Assembly (NCBI GenBank): GCA_951799405.1
Contig: OX637363.1
Coordinates: 1,612,001-1,676,000 of the forward strand
Direction of reading: 5' to 3'
DNA: 64,000 nucleotides
Origin: Agapetus fuscipes
Taxonomy: Eukaryota > Arthropoda > Insecta > Trichoptera > Glossosomatidae
In this document: piece by piece, positions 21,813 through 31,566 of the stretch
Numbering within the stretch: the stretch's first letter is position 1
Layout of the letters: each line of letters begins with the position of its first letter
The notes under the pieces: model-generated
The model's input: the letters and a program-made list of their open reading frames with translations, nothing else
Told to the model about the DNA's origin: nothing
Database searches by the model: none
Position numbers and translations under genes: made by a program

Positions 21813-22728
21813 TAAAAGAGGAATCCGACAAGGTGACACAATATCCCCGAAACTGTTTACACTGGCATTGGAATACATTTTCAAAAAGCTAAGTTGGGAA
21901 AACAAAGGAGTACTCATAGATGGAAAATACCTAAGCCATTTACGATTTGCTGACGATATCATTGTTATGAGTAACAATCAAGAAGAGTTAGCCGAAATGC
22001 TACAGGAACTGAACGAGGCCTCTAAAGATGTAGGACTGAGTATGAACCTGGCAAAAACCAAAGTAATGGGCACACAAAACTTTCAAATTAGGATTGAGGG
22101 CAGCAGTATCGAGGATGTCCAAGAATACATATACCTAGGTCACAGTATCCGAATAGATAAGAAAAACCAGACTGCTGAGCTTAGAAGAAGGGTTGGATTA
22201 AGCTGGGCTGCATTCGGAAAAATGGGATATATTTAAAAAAAACGGAAAATACCCATAAACCTGAAAAAGAAGGTGTATGAACTATGTGTGTTGCCAGTAG
22301 CTACATATGGCCTAGAAACAGTAACTCTCACAAAACAAAGTGCCGAGAAGTTAAGAACGACCCAAAGAGCCATGGAAAGAGCCATGTTAGGACTCTCCCT
22401 TAGAGATAGAGTCAGAAATGAAACGGTGAGAGAAAATACAAAGGTCACTGACATAATCCACCGTGTAATGACTCAGAAATGGCAGTGGGCGGGACATGTA
22501 GCCAGAAAGAAGTCCGGATGACAAATGGACAAAAAGAATGCTGACTTGGAGACCTCGAACGACGAAGAGAAGTGTAGGGCGACCACAGTTGAGATGGAAG
22601 GATGACCTGGACCGGCATGCTGGCGCGACCTGGACACAGATTGCACAAGACAGGTCGATATGGAAACAGATGGAGGAGGCCTTCGTCCAGGAGTGGACGG
22701 AAATGGGCTAAAGAAGAAGAAGAATAAG
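21813..22728 (+). pseudogene. RTE-like non-LTR retrotransposon, 5' truncated, 14-bp TSD
   Basis: AGTCAATCATCAGT flanks both ends (21799-21812 and 22729-22742). The interior starts within the reverse transcriptase: RGIRQGDTISPKLFTLALEY, then FADDII (catalytic box) and the thumb, a stop/frameshift at 22236, then VYELCVLPVATYGLETVTLT and QKWQWAGHVARKK. It ends in a GAAGAAGAAGAATAA tail. It lies between TIMP exons 3 and 4, same strand as TIMP. Confidence 0.9.
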
Positions 22729-22757
22729 AGTCAATCATCAGTATAATATTACGGAGG

Positions 22758-23018
22758 TCTAAATCTAAGTTGCAAAGTTCATTTTTGATTCATCTTTTGA
22801 GATTCGTATTAAATGCATTCCCACAAGCAGACATGTATAAGTTCGCACTAACACATGCCGCATGTGGACCTACAATATAAAAACCCAATCTCAAATGAAC
22901 ATCAGCCCTGCAACTCTTGCCGACCTTACCTGAAACAGGGGTGACATTGGCAAAGTGAATCATCTTTTTACAGTATGGGTGGTCAGCCACATACCAACCT
23001 ATAAGTGAAGGAACATAT
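22758..23018 (-). repeat. A repeat
   Basis: Full length; tail AGATTTAGA-like. Confidence 0.84.
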
Positions 23019-23129
23019 TATATAGGTACAAAAAGTTGCATTTTTTAAATCACAAATAATAATATGGATAAACATCAAAACAATTATACAGAATACAAAA
23101 TTTTGATTTAAAAATACCCTATTCCTAGC

Positions 23130-23232
23130 CGCCAACATTACAGATCAACCGCTATTTCCTTCTGTCCTTACTTACTTCTTTCATATTTTCATCCAGAGTC
23201 ATAACCTTCTTCGTATAAGCTCTCCTTTTATT
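23130..23232 (-). pseudogene. RT-1-related end fragment
   Basis: Reverse of the KKVMTLDEMKEV region (TCATCCAGAGTCATAACCTT). A similar piece is at 35060-35175. Confidence 0.55.
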
Positions 23233-23233
23233 A

Positions 23234-23420
23234 TCTATAATAATCTATAATCTAAGTTGCAAGGATATATTCATTCAAAGCTCTCAGATGTATGCCCACA
23301 AACAAACACGTGTAGTTCGCGCTTACAAATGCTGATTGTGTACTTACAAATAAAATCCAAACCTCAAATGAACATAAACCCTGCAACTCTTGCCGACATT
23401 CCCTGAAACAGGGGTGACAT
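23234..23420 (-). repeat. A repeat, 5' truncated, ATTATAG tail
   Basis: Ends at ACAGGGGTGACATT and joins ATTATGACTCTGGATATTCC, an RT-1-derived piece. Confidence 0.82.
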
Positions 23421-23693
23421 TATTATGACTCTGGATATTCCACTAGACTAAAACTGGTTGAAGGAAAGTTTTGTCTCACAGTTATTAGAAAGTTAATTAG
23501 AGATTTGATTGTGACATTTAAACAGACATGTAGGAATTCAAACAATCACCAATCAATAGTAATCTATGGATTTGACACATGACTGTTTGACAGATACAAT
23601 TGAAGCAATGCAATCTTATTTATAGATGTTTTAATCTACTGGATGCATTTATTATATTATGCCTATCTATTGAAGTAGACATGAAATATCTAA

Positions 23694-24226
23694 AGCGGGT
23701 GATCGACGTACGAGCTATTATACCGCGGTTTTAGAGCGACGGTTTTACTCGCGGCTCGTCAGCGCTGATCGACTAGCGAGCAAAACAGTCGTGCGATCGC
23801 GGTCGGTTCAAGATGTCGTGCTCAAAATATGAAGTTTTGTGTTACCTCGCTATAGCATGCAACGAAATTAGAAAAAATAAGCGTAGACGCCCTAGAGTTT
23901 GGGTTAAAAGTTGGATCGAAAAGAGGCAGCACTTGTCGCATACCCATTTGATACGTGAATTGTCAGCAGAACCACTTGATTACAGAAATTACCTCAGAAT
24001 GTCTGCGGATTTGTATGACGAATTGTTGACGTAAGTGGCACCCATAATACAAAAACAAAACACAATAATGCGGTTTCATGGCGAGCCGAGTAAAAAATCA
24101 AACATACATGACGAGCCACGAGCCCGGCTCGTCGGTATATAATACCGCGGTATTGCAATGATACACCGGCGAGCATTACCGACGAGCCGCAACACCGCGG
24201 TTTTACTCGCCCGTCGATCAGGGCCT
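23694..24226 (+). mobile_element. PIF/Harbinger element, TSD TAA
   Basis: Imperfect terminal repeats AGCGGGTGATCGACG and CGTCGATCAGGGCCT, with TAA on each side (23691-23693, 24227-24229). The empty site is seen near 33855 (ATATCTAAGAATGATTG). The interior is rich in CCGCGGTTTTACTCG-type subterminal repeats. It carries only the first part of the transposase gene. Confidence 0.87.
23813..24031 (+). pseudogene. Harbinger transposase N-terminal exon
   Basis: 73-residue frame MSCSKYEVLCYLAIACNEIR... containing RRRPRVWVKSWIEKR, LIRELSAEP and YRNYLRMSADLYDELL. This matches the HARBI1-like N-terminal region (RxxRxWVRPxxxxR...LxxEL...FxxYFRMSxxxFxxLL). A GTAAGT directly after the coding region suggests a splice donor. 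The DDE catalytic domain is gone. Confidence 0.8.
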
Positions 24227-24229
24227 TAA

Positions 24230-24310
24230 GAAGAATGATTGATAAAAAAACAAGTCATAGGGTGAGGAATGATTTTGTAAGAGAAAGATGTGCTGAAGAG
24301 TGTGAAAGTG
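24230..24310 (+). pseudogene. RT-1-related fragment ending at a SINE
   Basis: MIDKKTSHRVRNDFVRERCA-like reading, broken off by a C-type SINE at GGTAAAAAACGCAAC. The left part (23650-23693) is separated by the Harbinger insertion. A sister copy is at 33813-33950. Confidence 0.6.
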
Positions 24311-25147
24311 AAGGTAAAAAACGCAACTAAGCTACACATGTAGTGTAACTTCTTGCCGCGTTATCCCCCAAGGGTTTCGCATTAGGCGAGTGGAACCTAT
24401 TTATTTTTACAGTTAAGGGGGCAAGCCTTACACCAACCGCTTTCAGTTGAAGTGGGAGTTTCCCAGCCCCCGGAGGGGCTGGTTCTCATTTCTTGTGAAG
24501 GCTGAGTACACCTTGGTATCGAACCCTTGCTCTCGGCATGGAATGCAAGCATTCTACCAACTGAGCTATCGACTGGACTTTTTACGAGCTTGGTCGTCGC
24601 TACAAAGCGCCATTTCTTAAGCAAGACCCAGTTGCTGTAATCTTTGGTGACCGGTCTTTGGTAAAGGTGTATGAATTTCTCAACCTAGACCGGTCGATAG
24701 CTCAGGTGGTAGAGTGCTTGCATTCCATGCCGAAAGCTCGGGTTCGAATCCCACCGAGGGTGTCAGAAATGATTTCCCGTTTCGGTGTTTATTTCAAACC
24801 TCAAAATAAAATACCGGCAAGGTTTACTCAGCCTTCACAAGAAATGAGTACCAGCACTCTCGGGAGCTGGGAACCCTCCACTTCAACTGAAGTGGTTGGC
24901 GTAAGGCCGGCCCCCTTACCTGTAAAAATAAATAGGTTCAACTCGCCACATGCGACCCCTTCGGGGATAACGCGGCAAGAATTTACACTATATGTGTAGC
25001 TTAGTTGCGTTTTTTTGCGTTTTTGCGTAACCCAGCAAAGAGAAAATTTGAAAATATAAATGGTATATTTTTTGCTCCGCCAGGATTCGAACCCACAACC
25101 TTCCGAGTCATGAGTCCGAAGTGGTGCCACTGGATTACGGAGCGGTC
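24311..25147. mobile_element. C SINE inserted into a dimeric SINE
   Basis: Outer element (minus): C 24311-24576, B from 24577 broken at TTCTCAACCTAG and resuming at 25028 (ACCCAGCAAAGAG) up to GACCGCTCCGTAATC. Inner element (plus): complete C-type SINE about 24689-25020 from GACCGGTCGATAGCTCAGGT to TTAGTTGCGTTTTTT, with clean boxes (GGTTCGAATCC). This inner copy shows that C can move without a B module in front. Confidence 0.85.
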
Positions 25148-25180
25148 TAATTAATGAATAATTTGTGTTATGCTTTCCAG

Positions 25181-25302
25181 GCTCCATCTTGAGTCTCCAA
25201 GCGAGGATCAACCTGTGTAACTACATCCAGCCGTGGAAGCAGGTCACACCCAGGCAGAGGAAAGGGTTCCGCATGCTGTACAAGCAGGGGTGCCCATGCC
25301 GG
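25181..25302 (+). CDS. Timp: TIMP exon, end of N-domain
   Basis: Acceptor TGCTTTCCAG, donor CGG|GTAAAC; phase 1 in, phase 0 out. Reads (G)SILSLQARINLCNYIQPWKQ then VTPRQRKGFRMLYKQGCPCR. INLCxxIxPW...GC.C matches the last helix of the N-domain and the C-x-C that begins the C-terminal domain. It lies directly after a nested pile of SINEs (24311-25147). Confidence 0.95.
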
Positions 25303-25317
25303 GTAAACACTTCATCT

Positions 25318-25435
25318 TATCATCAGAGGAGAGAGTGATGAATGTTGAAGAAACGAAGGAGGTATGCAAGGACAGAAAAAAGTGGAGGTACCGGCCACCA
25401 CTAGTGGAACAGCGGTATAATACAGTAACAGATCT
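25318..25435 (+). pseudogene. RT-1-related end fragment in a TIMP intron
   Basis: EERVMNVEETKEVCKDRKKW-like reading, followed by GGTACCGGCCACCACTAGTG, close to the 3' end of RT-1. It begins 16 bases after TIMP exon 4. Confidence 0.6.
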
Positions 25436-25581
25436 AAGAGCCTGTCCAGATAGGGCGTTGCATGAGGTTGCATGAAGACACGCGCGTGAGCATCTGGACG
25501 GGATGTATGTGGCTCTAGTATCTCGACTACGCGCAAGTGTCTAACTCGCGCGTAAAACGCTCCATCTGGACAGTCTCTTAG
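25435..25581. mobile_element. Small TIR element in a TIMP intron
   Basis: CTAAGAGCCTGTCCAGAT and ATCTGGACAGTCTCTTAG; inside, GGGCGTTGCATG and multiple CGCGCG-type motifs. Probable TAA/TTA flank. Confidence 0.7.
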
Positions 25582-25803
25582 AGCTTGTAGTATGTTAGGA
25601 CCGAAAACAATGGCGGTTGATCTGTTGTTTTCAATTCTACTAATGCACTTTTTTGTCTTTGTAGTGTTAAAGTTTGCCGATCACTGATTAAAGAAATGAA
25701 TGCTCATCTTACACAAAACGGCTCATTCAGTATTTAGGTAATGACTATTTTTTTGGTTGAAAGCTTTAAAACAAGAAGCAATGTAAGCAACCAATAATTG
25801 TTT

Positions 25804-26041
25804 AGGGCCTGTTGCACCAAACTCCAATCAGACAAAAATAAAAATTGAATGTGATTTCTCCCATTAAATAAAAAATTTGGTTACATATACATAAACCAGC
25901 TGATGTACATCATGTTTCCTGTTTGAATTCCATCATATTATTAGCCACTTCCGAGAAATATTTAACTGAGGTCCGTACCAGAATTAAGCAATCAAATTTG
26001 CTGTGCCAATCAAATATTGATTGGAGGTTGGTGCAACAGAA
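25804..26041. mobile_element. E-type MITE in a TIMP intron
   Basis: Ends GGGCCTGTTGCACCAAACTCC and TTGGAGGTTGGTGCAACAGA-like. Shares GTTACATATACATAAACCAG with the copies at 59405 and 47143. Preceded by TTA; the right TSD is lost. Confidence 0.8.
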
Positions 26042-26159
26042 AGTTCCTCAAATTGTCTTAAAGGAATGTTTTTTAATCCCATATCAAAGACAACCCATTT
26101 AGTTTTTGTGTGACCTCTTGTATAACAAATGAAATGATTTGTCATTATGTATGTTTCAG

Positions 26160-26302
26160 ATCCTGCCGTGTACCAAGGACTGCAATAAGCCGAGTAAAAC
26201 CAAGCATGTTTGTCGATGGACCAACCCCTTTGACCGGGAGAACTGCCACTCCAACTTCGGCATTTGTCTCATCAACCCTCAGGGGACATGCCACTGGGCG
26301 AG
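26160..26302 (+). CDS. Timp: TIMP exon, Cys-rich C-terminal domain
   Basis: Acceptor ATGTTTCAG, donor GAG|GTGACA; phase 0 in, phase 2 out. Reads ILPCTKDCNKPSKTKHVCRW, TNPFDRENCHSNFGICLINP, QGTCHWA plus two bases of Arg. Six cysteines here together with those of the other exons give 14 in the mature protein by my count; vertebrate TIMPs have 12. C.W...CxxxxxGxCxW resembles the TIMP C-domain core CLWxDxV...CxxRxDGxCxWY. Confidence 0.93.
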
Positions 26303-26324
26303 GTGACAACAATTGTCTATTTAA

Positions 26325-26400
26325 TTTGAAACTAAGCTCTGCATGTAGTATAACTTCTTGCCTGCGTTATCTCCAAAGAGTCTGTATGTATCCGAATATG
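26325..26400 (-). mobile_element. C module end fragment
   Basis: CTAAGCTCTGCATGTAGTAT AACTTCTTGCCTGCG, decayed. Confidence 0.5.
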
Positions 26401-26486
26401 AATCCAAACCATTTACTCAACCAAGCGGAGTCCCACAGGGATCTCATTTGGGCCCGTTGCTGTTTTTACTTTTTATTAATGACATA

Positions 26487-27046
26487 AAACGCAACTACGC
26501 TATGCATGTAGTGTAACTTCTTGCCTGCGTTACCTCCGAAGGGGTTGTATGTGGCGATTCGGGACCTATTTATTTTTATGGGTAAAGGAGCCGGCCTCAC
26601 ATCAACTACTTTCAGTTGTAGTGGGGGTTTCCCAGCTCCCGGGGGGGCTGGTTCTCATTTTTTATGAAGGCTGAGTAAGCCTTGCCGGTATTTATTTTAG
26701 GTTTGAAATAGACACCTAAAAGGGAAATTATTTCTGACACCCTTGGTGGGGATTGAACCCTTGCTTTTGGCATGGAATGCAAGCATTCTACTAACTGAAT
26801 AATCAACCGGACTTTTTATGAGTTTGATCGTCGCTACAAAGCGCCCATTCTCAAGCAATACCCTGTTGCTGTAAGACTGGATGAACCTTTGGTGAACGGC
26901 CTTTGGTAAAGGTTTATAAATTTTTCAGCCCAGCGAAGAGCAAATTTGAAAATATAAATGGTATATTTTTTGTGCTCCACCGGGATTCGAACCCACAACT
27001 TTTCATTCACGAGTCCGAAGTGCTAATACTGGACTACGGACCGGTC
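26487..27046 (-). mobile_element. Dimeric SINE, full length
   Basis: C 26487-26815 (long form with the TATTTCAAACC segment), B 26816-27046 with its head and GACCGGTC end. Between TIMP exons 5 and 6, antisense to TIMP. Confidence 0.87.
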
Positions 27047-27112
27047 TAGATCCTGTCTACTTCTAGGTCCTAATCTCTATAATATCTATAATTTTCTCCT
27101 TTTATTTTACAG

Positions 27113-27185
27113 AGCACCAAAGCTGAACGCTTGTCTGGCGAAAAAGGAAGAAGTCAACCCGTTTCCCAAGAAGCTGATCTACTAG
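27113..27185 (+). CDS. Timp: TIMP last coding exon
   Basis: Acceptor TATTTTACAG; the first base completes Arg (AG|A), then APKLNACLAKKEEVNPFPKK, LIY and stop TAG. RAPK... with one more Cys fits the end of the C-terminal domain and its tail (RGAAPPK in vertebrates). The joined coding sequence is 651 nt including stop, 216 residues, close to the Drosophila protein. Every splice phase agrees. Confidence 0.92.
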
Positions 27186-27371
27186 GAGATCTTCATCGTC
27201 ACAAAGATTTATTTGCGTGGATCACAAATGTTTGATGATGAACTTCCAAGTGCTAAAATATAACTTAAGATTTTTATGTACAGTTTAGCTTGTATTATTA
27301 TTCTTATTTTATGTTCGCTTCACAGAGAACATGGACATTCATCTCCTTTTTTTAGTTTCACTTCTATTAAA
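27186..27371 (+). promoter_or_regulatory. Timp: TIMP 3' UTR with likely polyadenylation signal
   Basis: AT-rich sequence after the stop, with ATTAAA at 27366-27371. This is the first good hexamer downstream. A fragment of RT-1 starts within 20 bases, so the end of the transcript is probably close to here. Inferred from position only. Confidence 0.5.
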
Positions 27372-27385
27372 GATTGGATTTTATA

Positions 27386-27525
27386 AATGAAAATGGCGGT
27401 ACACAATTGTATATTGTTGCCGATCCTGACGTATGGAAGCGAGTCGTGGACGGTGAATGACTGTAACTGTAACTGTAACCCTGTCGCCATTCCGCTAGGG
27501 GTGGCCAGAGCCTCTTACATGGTCA
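27386..27525 (+). pseudogene. RT-1 fragment fused to an inverted 3' end
   Basis: 27386-27465 is forward RT-1 (TGACGTATGGAAGCGAGTCG). It joins TGTAACTGTAACTGTAACCC, which is the 3' tail of a related element in the opposite direction. An inverted 3' junction as made by twin priming or rearrangement. Confidence 0.55.
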
Positions 27526-27609
27526 CAAATTAACCGCCCTACGCATATGAACGTACGCGATATGCAAACTTTGAGTGTACCATTCTGCTACATCCCGTAT
27601 CGCCTACGC

Positions 27610-27854
27610 CAGTGTTTTTCAACCTTTTTCATGACACGACCCCCCTAGTATCAAAAAATATTTCGCGACCCCCCAACCCTTTTTTTAATATATTTAATTT
27701 AATATAATAATTTTAACTCTTATCGACTTTTTATTTAAGTCTCACAAATTATATGCTGTATAAAAAAACTGAAGTTTTCTCGACCTCTCGCGACCCCCCT
27801 ACAGAGGCTCCGCGACCCCCCAGGGGGTCGCGACCCACAGGTTGAAAAACGCTG
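27610..27854. mobile_element. hAT-type MITE, TSD GCCTACGC
   Basis: TIRs CAGTGTTTTTCAACCT and AGGTTGAAAAACGCTG. GCCTACGC at 27602-27609 and 27855-27862. The interior is full of CGCGACCCCCC, the look of the Buster-like CAGTGxTTTTCAACC group. Confidence 0.93.
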
Positions 27855-28122
27855 GCCTACGCGCTTGAGGAAATATAATATATTTGAAAACAAAAAACCG
27901 CCTGGCGTCCGCCTGAGTTCTAAATCATGCCATTACAAGTCTAGACAAGTTAAGTTGCTCAAGGGCAGGCTAAGCCTTGGGTTGCTTGTTTGGCGTTTTG
28001 TAATTTTTCATAATACTCTTCTAAAGTCAGGAGTACGTACATTGTGGTTTCGAAACTTGATTATTTTTTGCCTATTTCTCGGAAAATAACCTGAAGGTGG
28101 GGGGGTTGAAATTAATCTCACC

Positions 28123-28278
28123 TTTTGGGCATTTGACAAATCGTTGTTGGTGAACTTGCATTGTTTTAGACTTTTTGTTGAAGTCGTAGCCAATGTCTTC
28201 CAGAGGCACCCTTTCTGCACAGCTTTCATAAAGCAATGAACCACAAACCACGGTCAAGACTCGGAAGAGCAATATCAA
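28123..28278 (-). CDS. Unidentified possible first exon with signal-like N-terminus
   Basis: Minus-strand frame MILLFRVLTVVCGSLLYESC, AERVPLEDIGYDFNKKSKTM, QVHQQRFVKCPK, followed directly by AAAG|GTGAGA, a good donor. The first 21 residues look like a secretory signal (hydrophobic core, small residue before AER). I recognise no family. It is bounded by a LINE 3' end on the right (28283) and unclassified sequence on the left. It could be a small nested secreted-protein gene, a captured exon or chance. No second exon was identified. Confidence 0.3.
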
Positions 28279-28282
28279 ACAT

Positions 28283-28595
28283 CTGGATCCAACTTCTTCT
28301 TCTGCTTTTTGTGCGACTTCTATCGAAGATCGGCGATCATCATGGCTATTTTGACTTTAGATCCTGCGGCTCGAAACAGGAACTTGGTGCTTCTGCTGAA
28401 CCACTGCCGCAGGTTTTTCAGCCAGGATGTCCTTCGTCGTCCCTGAGATCTTCCCCCCTCAATCTTACCCTGTATGATAAGATGAAGGAGACGGTACTTC
28501 TCAATTCTCATTATGTGACCTAAGTACATAAGCTTTCTCTGCTTAATGGTAGGCAGGGGCTCCTTGAAGCCAACCGTGAGAGCCTAATTTTTTTA
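28283..28595 (-). pseudogene. LINE RT C-terminal fragment
   Basis: MYLGHIMRIEKYRLLHLIIQ, GKIEGGRSQGRRRTSWLKNL, RQWFSRSTKFLFRAAGSKVK. The common GHIMR...GKIEGRRxxGRRRTSWLxNLR tail of insect LINEs, with a GAAGAAGAAG tail at 28295. Confidence 0.75.
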
Positions 28596-28960
28596 ATTTT
28601 ACTGTTTCTTTTCTTATTATTGTTAAATTATTTTGGTGGTGATATGAAATGTGTTAAACTTTAATTTGTGTTGTAAGTTTTATTTATGTACCTGTGCTGA
28701 GTGTGCCTAGACTATAAAGCTTAGTTCTTAAGAGAATAATAATATATTTTGAAGAGGCCTACAAAATTACATCCTTTTCATTCCCAGAGTTAGGCTCGGT
28801 ATTTTCAACGTTAGCATAGCGACTTTATACTGAATGATTTGGACGCACTCAAGTCAATCGTGTGGGTACTTATTTTGTTATCAGCTTAAAGTCATACAAG
28901 CTAATGTTGAAAATATTGGGCACCATTTTTTCAACCTCCAATGGTCTTAAATGACAGATC
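28596..28960. other. Unassigned intronic sequence
   Basis: AT-rich; nothing recognised. Confidence 0.5.
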
Positions 28961-28961
28961 T

Positions 28962-29212
28962 AATCTGAATCTAAGCTGCAAAGATATGTATCATTTGAGA
29001 TTCACATTAAATGCATTCCCACAAGCAGACACACATAATTTCGCGCTCACACATGCCGCATGTGGACCTACAGGATAAAAAACCCAATCTCAAATGAACA
29101 TGAGCCCTGCAACTCTCGCCGACCTTCCCTGAAACAGGGGTGACATTGGCAAAGTTAACCATTTTTTACAGTATGGGTGGTCAGCCTCATACCAACCTAT
29201 AAGTCAAGGAAT
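28962..29212 (-). repeat. A repeat
   Basis: Full length. Confidence 0.85.
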
Positions 29213-30002
29213 TGTTATGATAAATACAAGTAAACTCTATTGAGTTATAATCTCATTGAGTATTGATTTAATTTAAATATTTATGTCTTTTGAGCCATCC
29301 TTAAAAGTAAAATTAATTTCTCATGTGTTATTTTAAAAGCAAAGGAAAAAATACTTACTCTGAAATATTTCTGTCTCTACCCAGTTATATTTGAGGCGTA
29401 TAGAATCAAACGCATTAATCAAGGATTTTTTGTACACGAGATAAATAAAAAGAAACATAGAAAAGCATTTTCTCATGATTTAAATTTCATTTTATTGCCA
29501 TTTTTGGTTTTATAGGACTCACTTGTGGCTTTCCCTTGATGAGAAACATAATTTTTTGTAGATTATACATTTCACCTTTTGTTCAATGCAAGACTTGATC
29601 TGCCAGTACAAGAATATTTCACAAAGGAGAGTCTAAATTTTAATTGTGATTGATTATACTGTTCGCGGAAAGTGCCATCTGTGTGGTGTCTCATGAACTA
29701 ATTTCAAACTCGCAAAATAAAATACAGATCTTAATTGCGTCTTTGCTTTTTGGATGAAGTAATTTCATATTTTGAAAATCGAATGAAATAAATTAAGAAT
29801 ATTCTGTTTATATTTAAAGTAAATAGATTTTAACTGTTGTAAATAGAGTTCACATAAAACCTATTGTTTTTAATTTTTAAATGTTTTGTTGTAATCTAAT
29901 TTTTGAAATTATTTAAATTTTACTTATTGTATTGTAAAAAAAATATGTAAAGAACTAAGATTACTAATAAAAAGTAACAAGTGATTTTTGTAGAAAAAAC
30001 GT
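29213..30002. other. Unassigned AT-rich intronic sequence
   Basis: No coding frame or repeat hallmark. No mariner 5' end could be found here. Confidence 0.5.
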
Positions 30003-30491
30003 GGAATTTTTCTTTTAAAATTACCGCCGAATCATTAGATGGATCAGTGGTCTTTAACGATTACAGCAGATATCTATTGTCAGCAATTGCAAACCATGAT
30101 GGAAAAGCTAGTTGTTAAACAACCGAGGCTGGTCAATCGCTCTAGGCCACTGCTGCTTCGTGATAACGCTAGACCACACAAATTAGAGGAGCTTCAATTG
30201 GAATGTCTAAGATATCCCCTGTACTCTCCGGACCTTGATATTTTTCGAAATTTGGATAACTTCTTGCAAGGGAAAAAAGTCATCTCTGATGGGGCAGTCC
30301 AAACCGCCTTAAATGATTGTATTGTTTGCCGTACAAATGTTTTTTTTAGTAAAGGGATCAATGACCTATGGATGGCAAAAGTGCATAGATAGCAATGGTA
30401 CATATTTTGATTAAATAAATACTCGTATATTAAAACAAAAAGACTTCATGTTCCTCCCATACAAAATGCCAATTTCATATGTAAGGACCTA
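30003..30491 (+). pseudogene. Mariner transposase C-terminal relic
   Basis: From about 30039 the frame reads MDQWSLTITADIYCQQLQTM ... RPLLLRDNARPHKLEELQLE ... YSPDLDIFRNLDNFLQGKK. DNARPH carries the second catalytic Asp of the DD34D triad. The APTDYHFF-type segment that normally follows YSPDL, holding the third Asp, is deleted, so it is dead. The 3' end ...GCCAATTTCATATGTAAGGA looks like the terminal repeat of lepidopteran-type mariners; no 5' end was found. Confidence 0.85.
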
Positions 30492-30504
30492 ATATATGAG
30501 GATC

Positions 30505-31020
30505 ATTTGTTTTTATTTTCTACATGATAAAATAGTGCAGTTTTTATGTATGTCACACCTCAAGGGCCCTCCAAATCACGAATTAGATATTTTAGAAAGG
30601 TGGCGTTTCAGTGCTCGCTTAAAAATGCCAACAAATTCCGAAAGGGTGGCAGTCTGTTTGACTACATTGGTCCCGCAATCCGGAAGGCGTGATCTCCAAC
30701 ATTAGTGCGTATTTGACGGCGAGGCTGCGTCGACCTGACAGCACAACTCCCCGCTGACCTCACTGTCCGCCCCCTCACACTCGCCTCAACGGGGGAAAAC
30801 ATGTCTGCCAGATATGACAGAGCCATACCGTTTAGGGCTTTAAATACCATCAAACACACACGGTAGACCACCCTCTCATAAAAACGAAGCCAATGTAACC
30901 AGCGAGGAGCGCTTCAGGAAGGAGCTGAAGACCACCATCTTCACAAGAAGAGAGTGAGCGGTGGGCGCCCTTGGGGTGGCTGGAGCCACTAAACGGCGCC
31001 CAAAAGAAGAATAAGTCATC

Positions 31021-31054
<34 letters not shown>

Positions 31055-31135
31055 GTAGTTCTTTCAACAGCGGAGTGATGTGAGAGAATTTGGACATCCC
31101 AAAGATCAGTCTAGCGGCCGCATTCAGTACAGACG
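30505..31135 (-). pseudogene. LINE C-terminal fragments around a TA repeat
   Basis: Reverse reading MVYRVCLMVFKALNGMALSY, LADMFSPVEASVRGRTVRSA and, to the right, MSKFSHITPLLKELH. Several frameshifts. A (TA)n run at 31024-31052 and an inserted piece (30900-31020) break it. Confidence 0.65.
31024..31052. repeat. (TA)n microsatellite
   Basis: About 14 TA units inside LINE debris. Confidence 0.9.
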
Positions 31136-31139
31136 GAAA

Positions 31140-31565
31140 TCTGTTCAGACTATATGTTATACATATTTGGTTGATTTATTTTACAAGCACGTTTTCACTA
31201 TAATTTAATCTCAAGGGCCCTTTATTCCAGATATGACCTTCTAAATAGGTGTGTCTTCAGCTTCCTCCTGAAGCTTGCCCTGTCCTGTTCTTTCTTCACC
31301 TCAACCGGCAACTCGTTCCAAGCCATTGGGCCCAAAACTGGGAAAGCACAATCACTTAAATTGGTTGACGTAGCTCTGAGGGGCAAGATCAGCCTTGCGG
31401 AGCCTCATCAAGCCAACATCAGCTGACCTTATAGCCCTGGTGCGAGTGGCTTGCTGCATCTGACACAGTTCTCTAAGGTATTCTGGTGCCTGTCCATCTT
31501 TTATCATGAAACACAGTCTATACCTACCGCACTCTTTCTGAGAACTTGAGCCAGTGCAGCTTCAG
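31140..31565 (-). pseudogene. LINE 3' fragment
   Basis: Reverse reading includes AWNELPVEVKKEQDRASFRR and KLKTHLF, the WNxLPxxV...FxxxLKxxLF end of Jockey/I LINEs. Its right end abuts the RT-1 copy at 31567. Confidence 0.65.
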
Positions 31566-31566
31566 C

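Noticed and set aside
24828..25211. 127-codon minus frame
   Set aside because: Spans nested SINEs and the antisense of TIMP exon 4.
30039..30392. Intact mariner transposase
   Set aside because: Only the C-terminal third is present and the segment with the third catalytic Asp is deleted.
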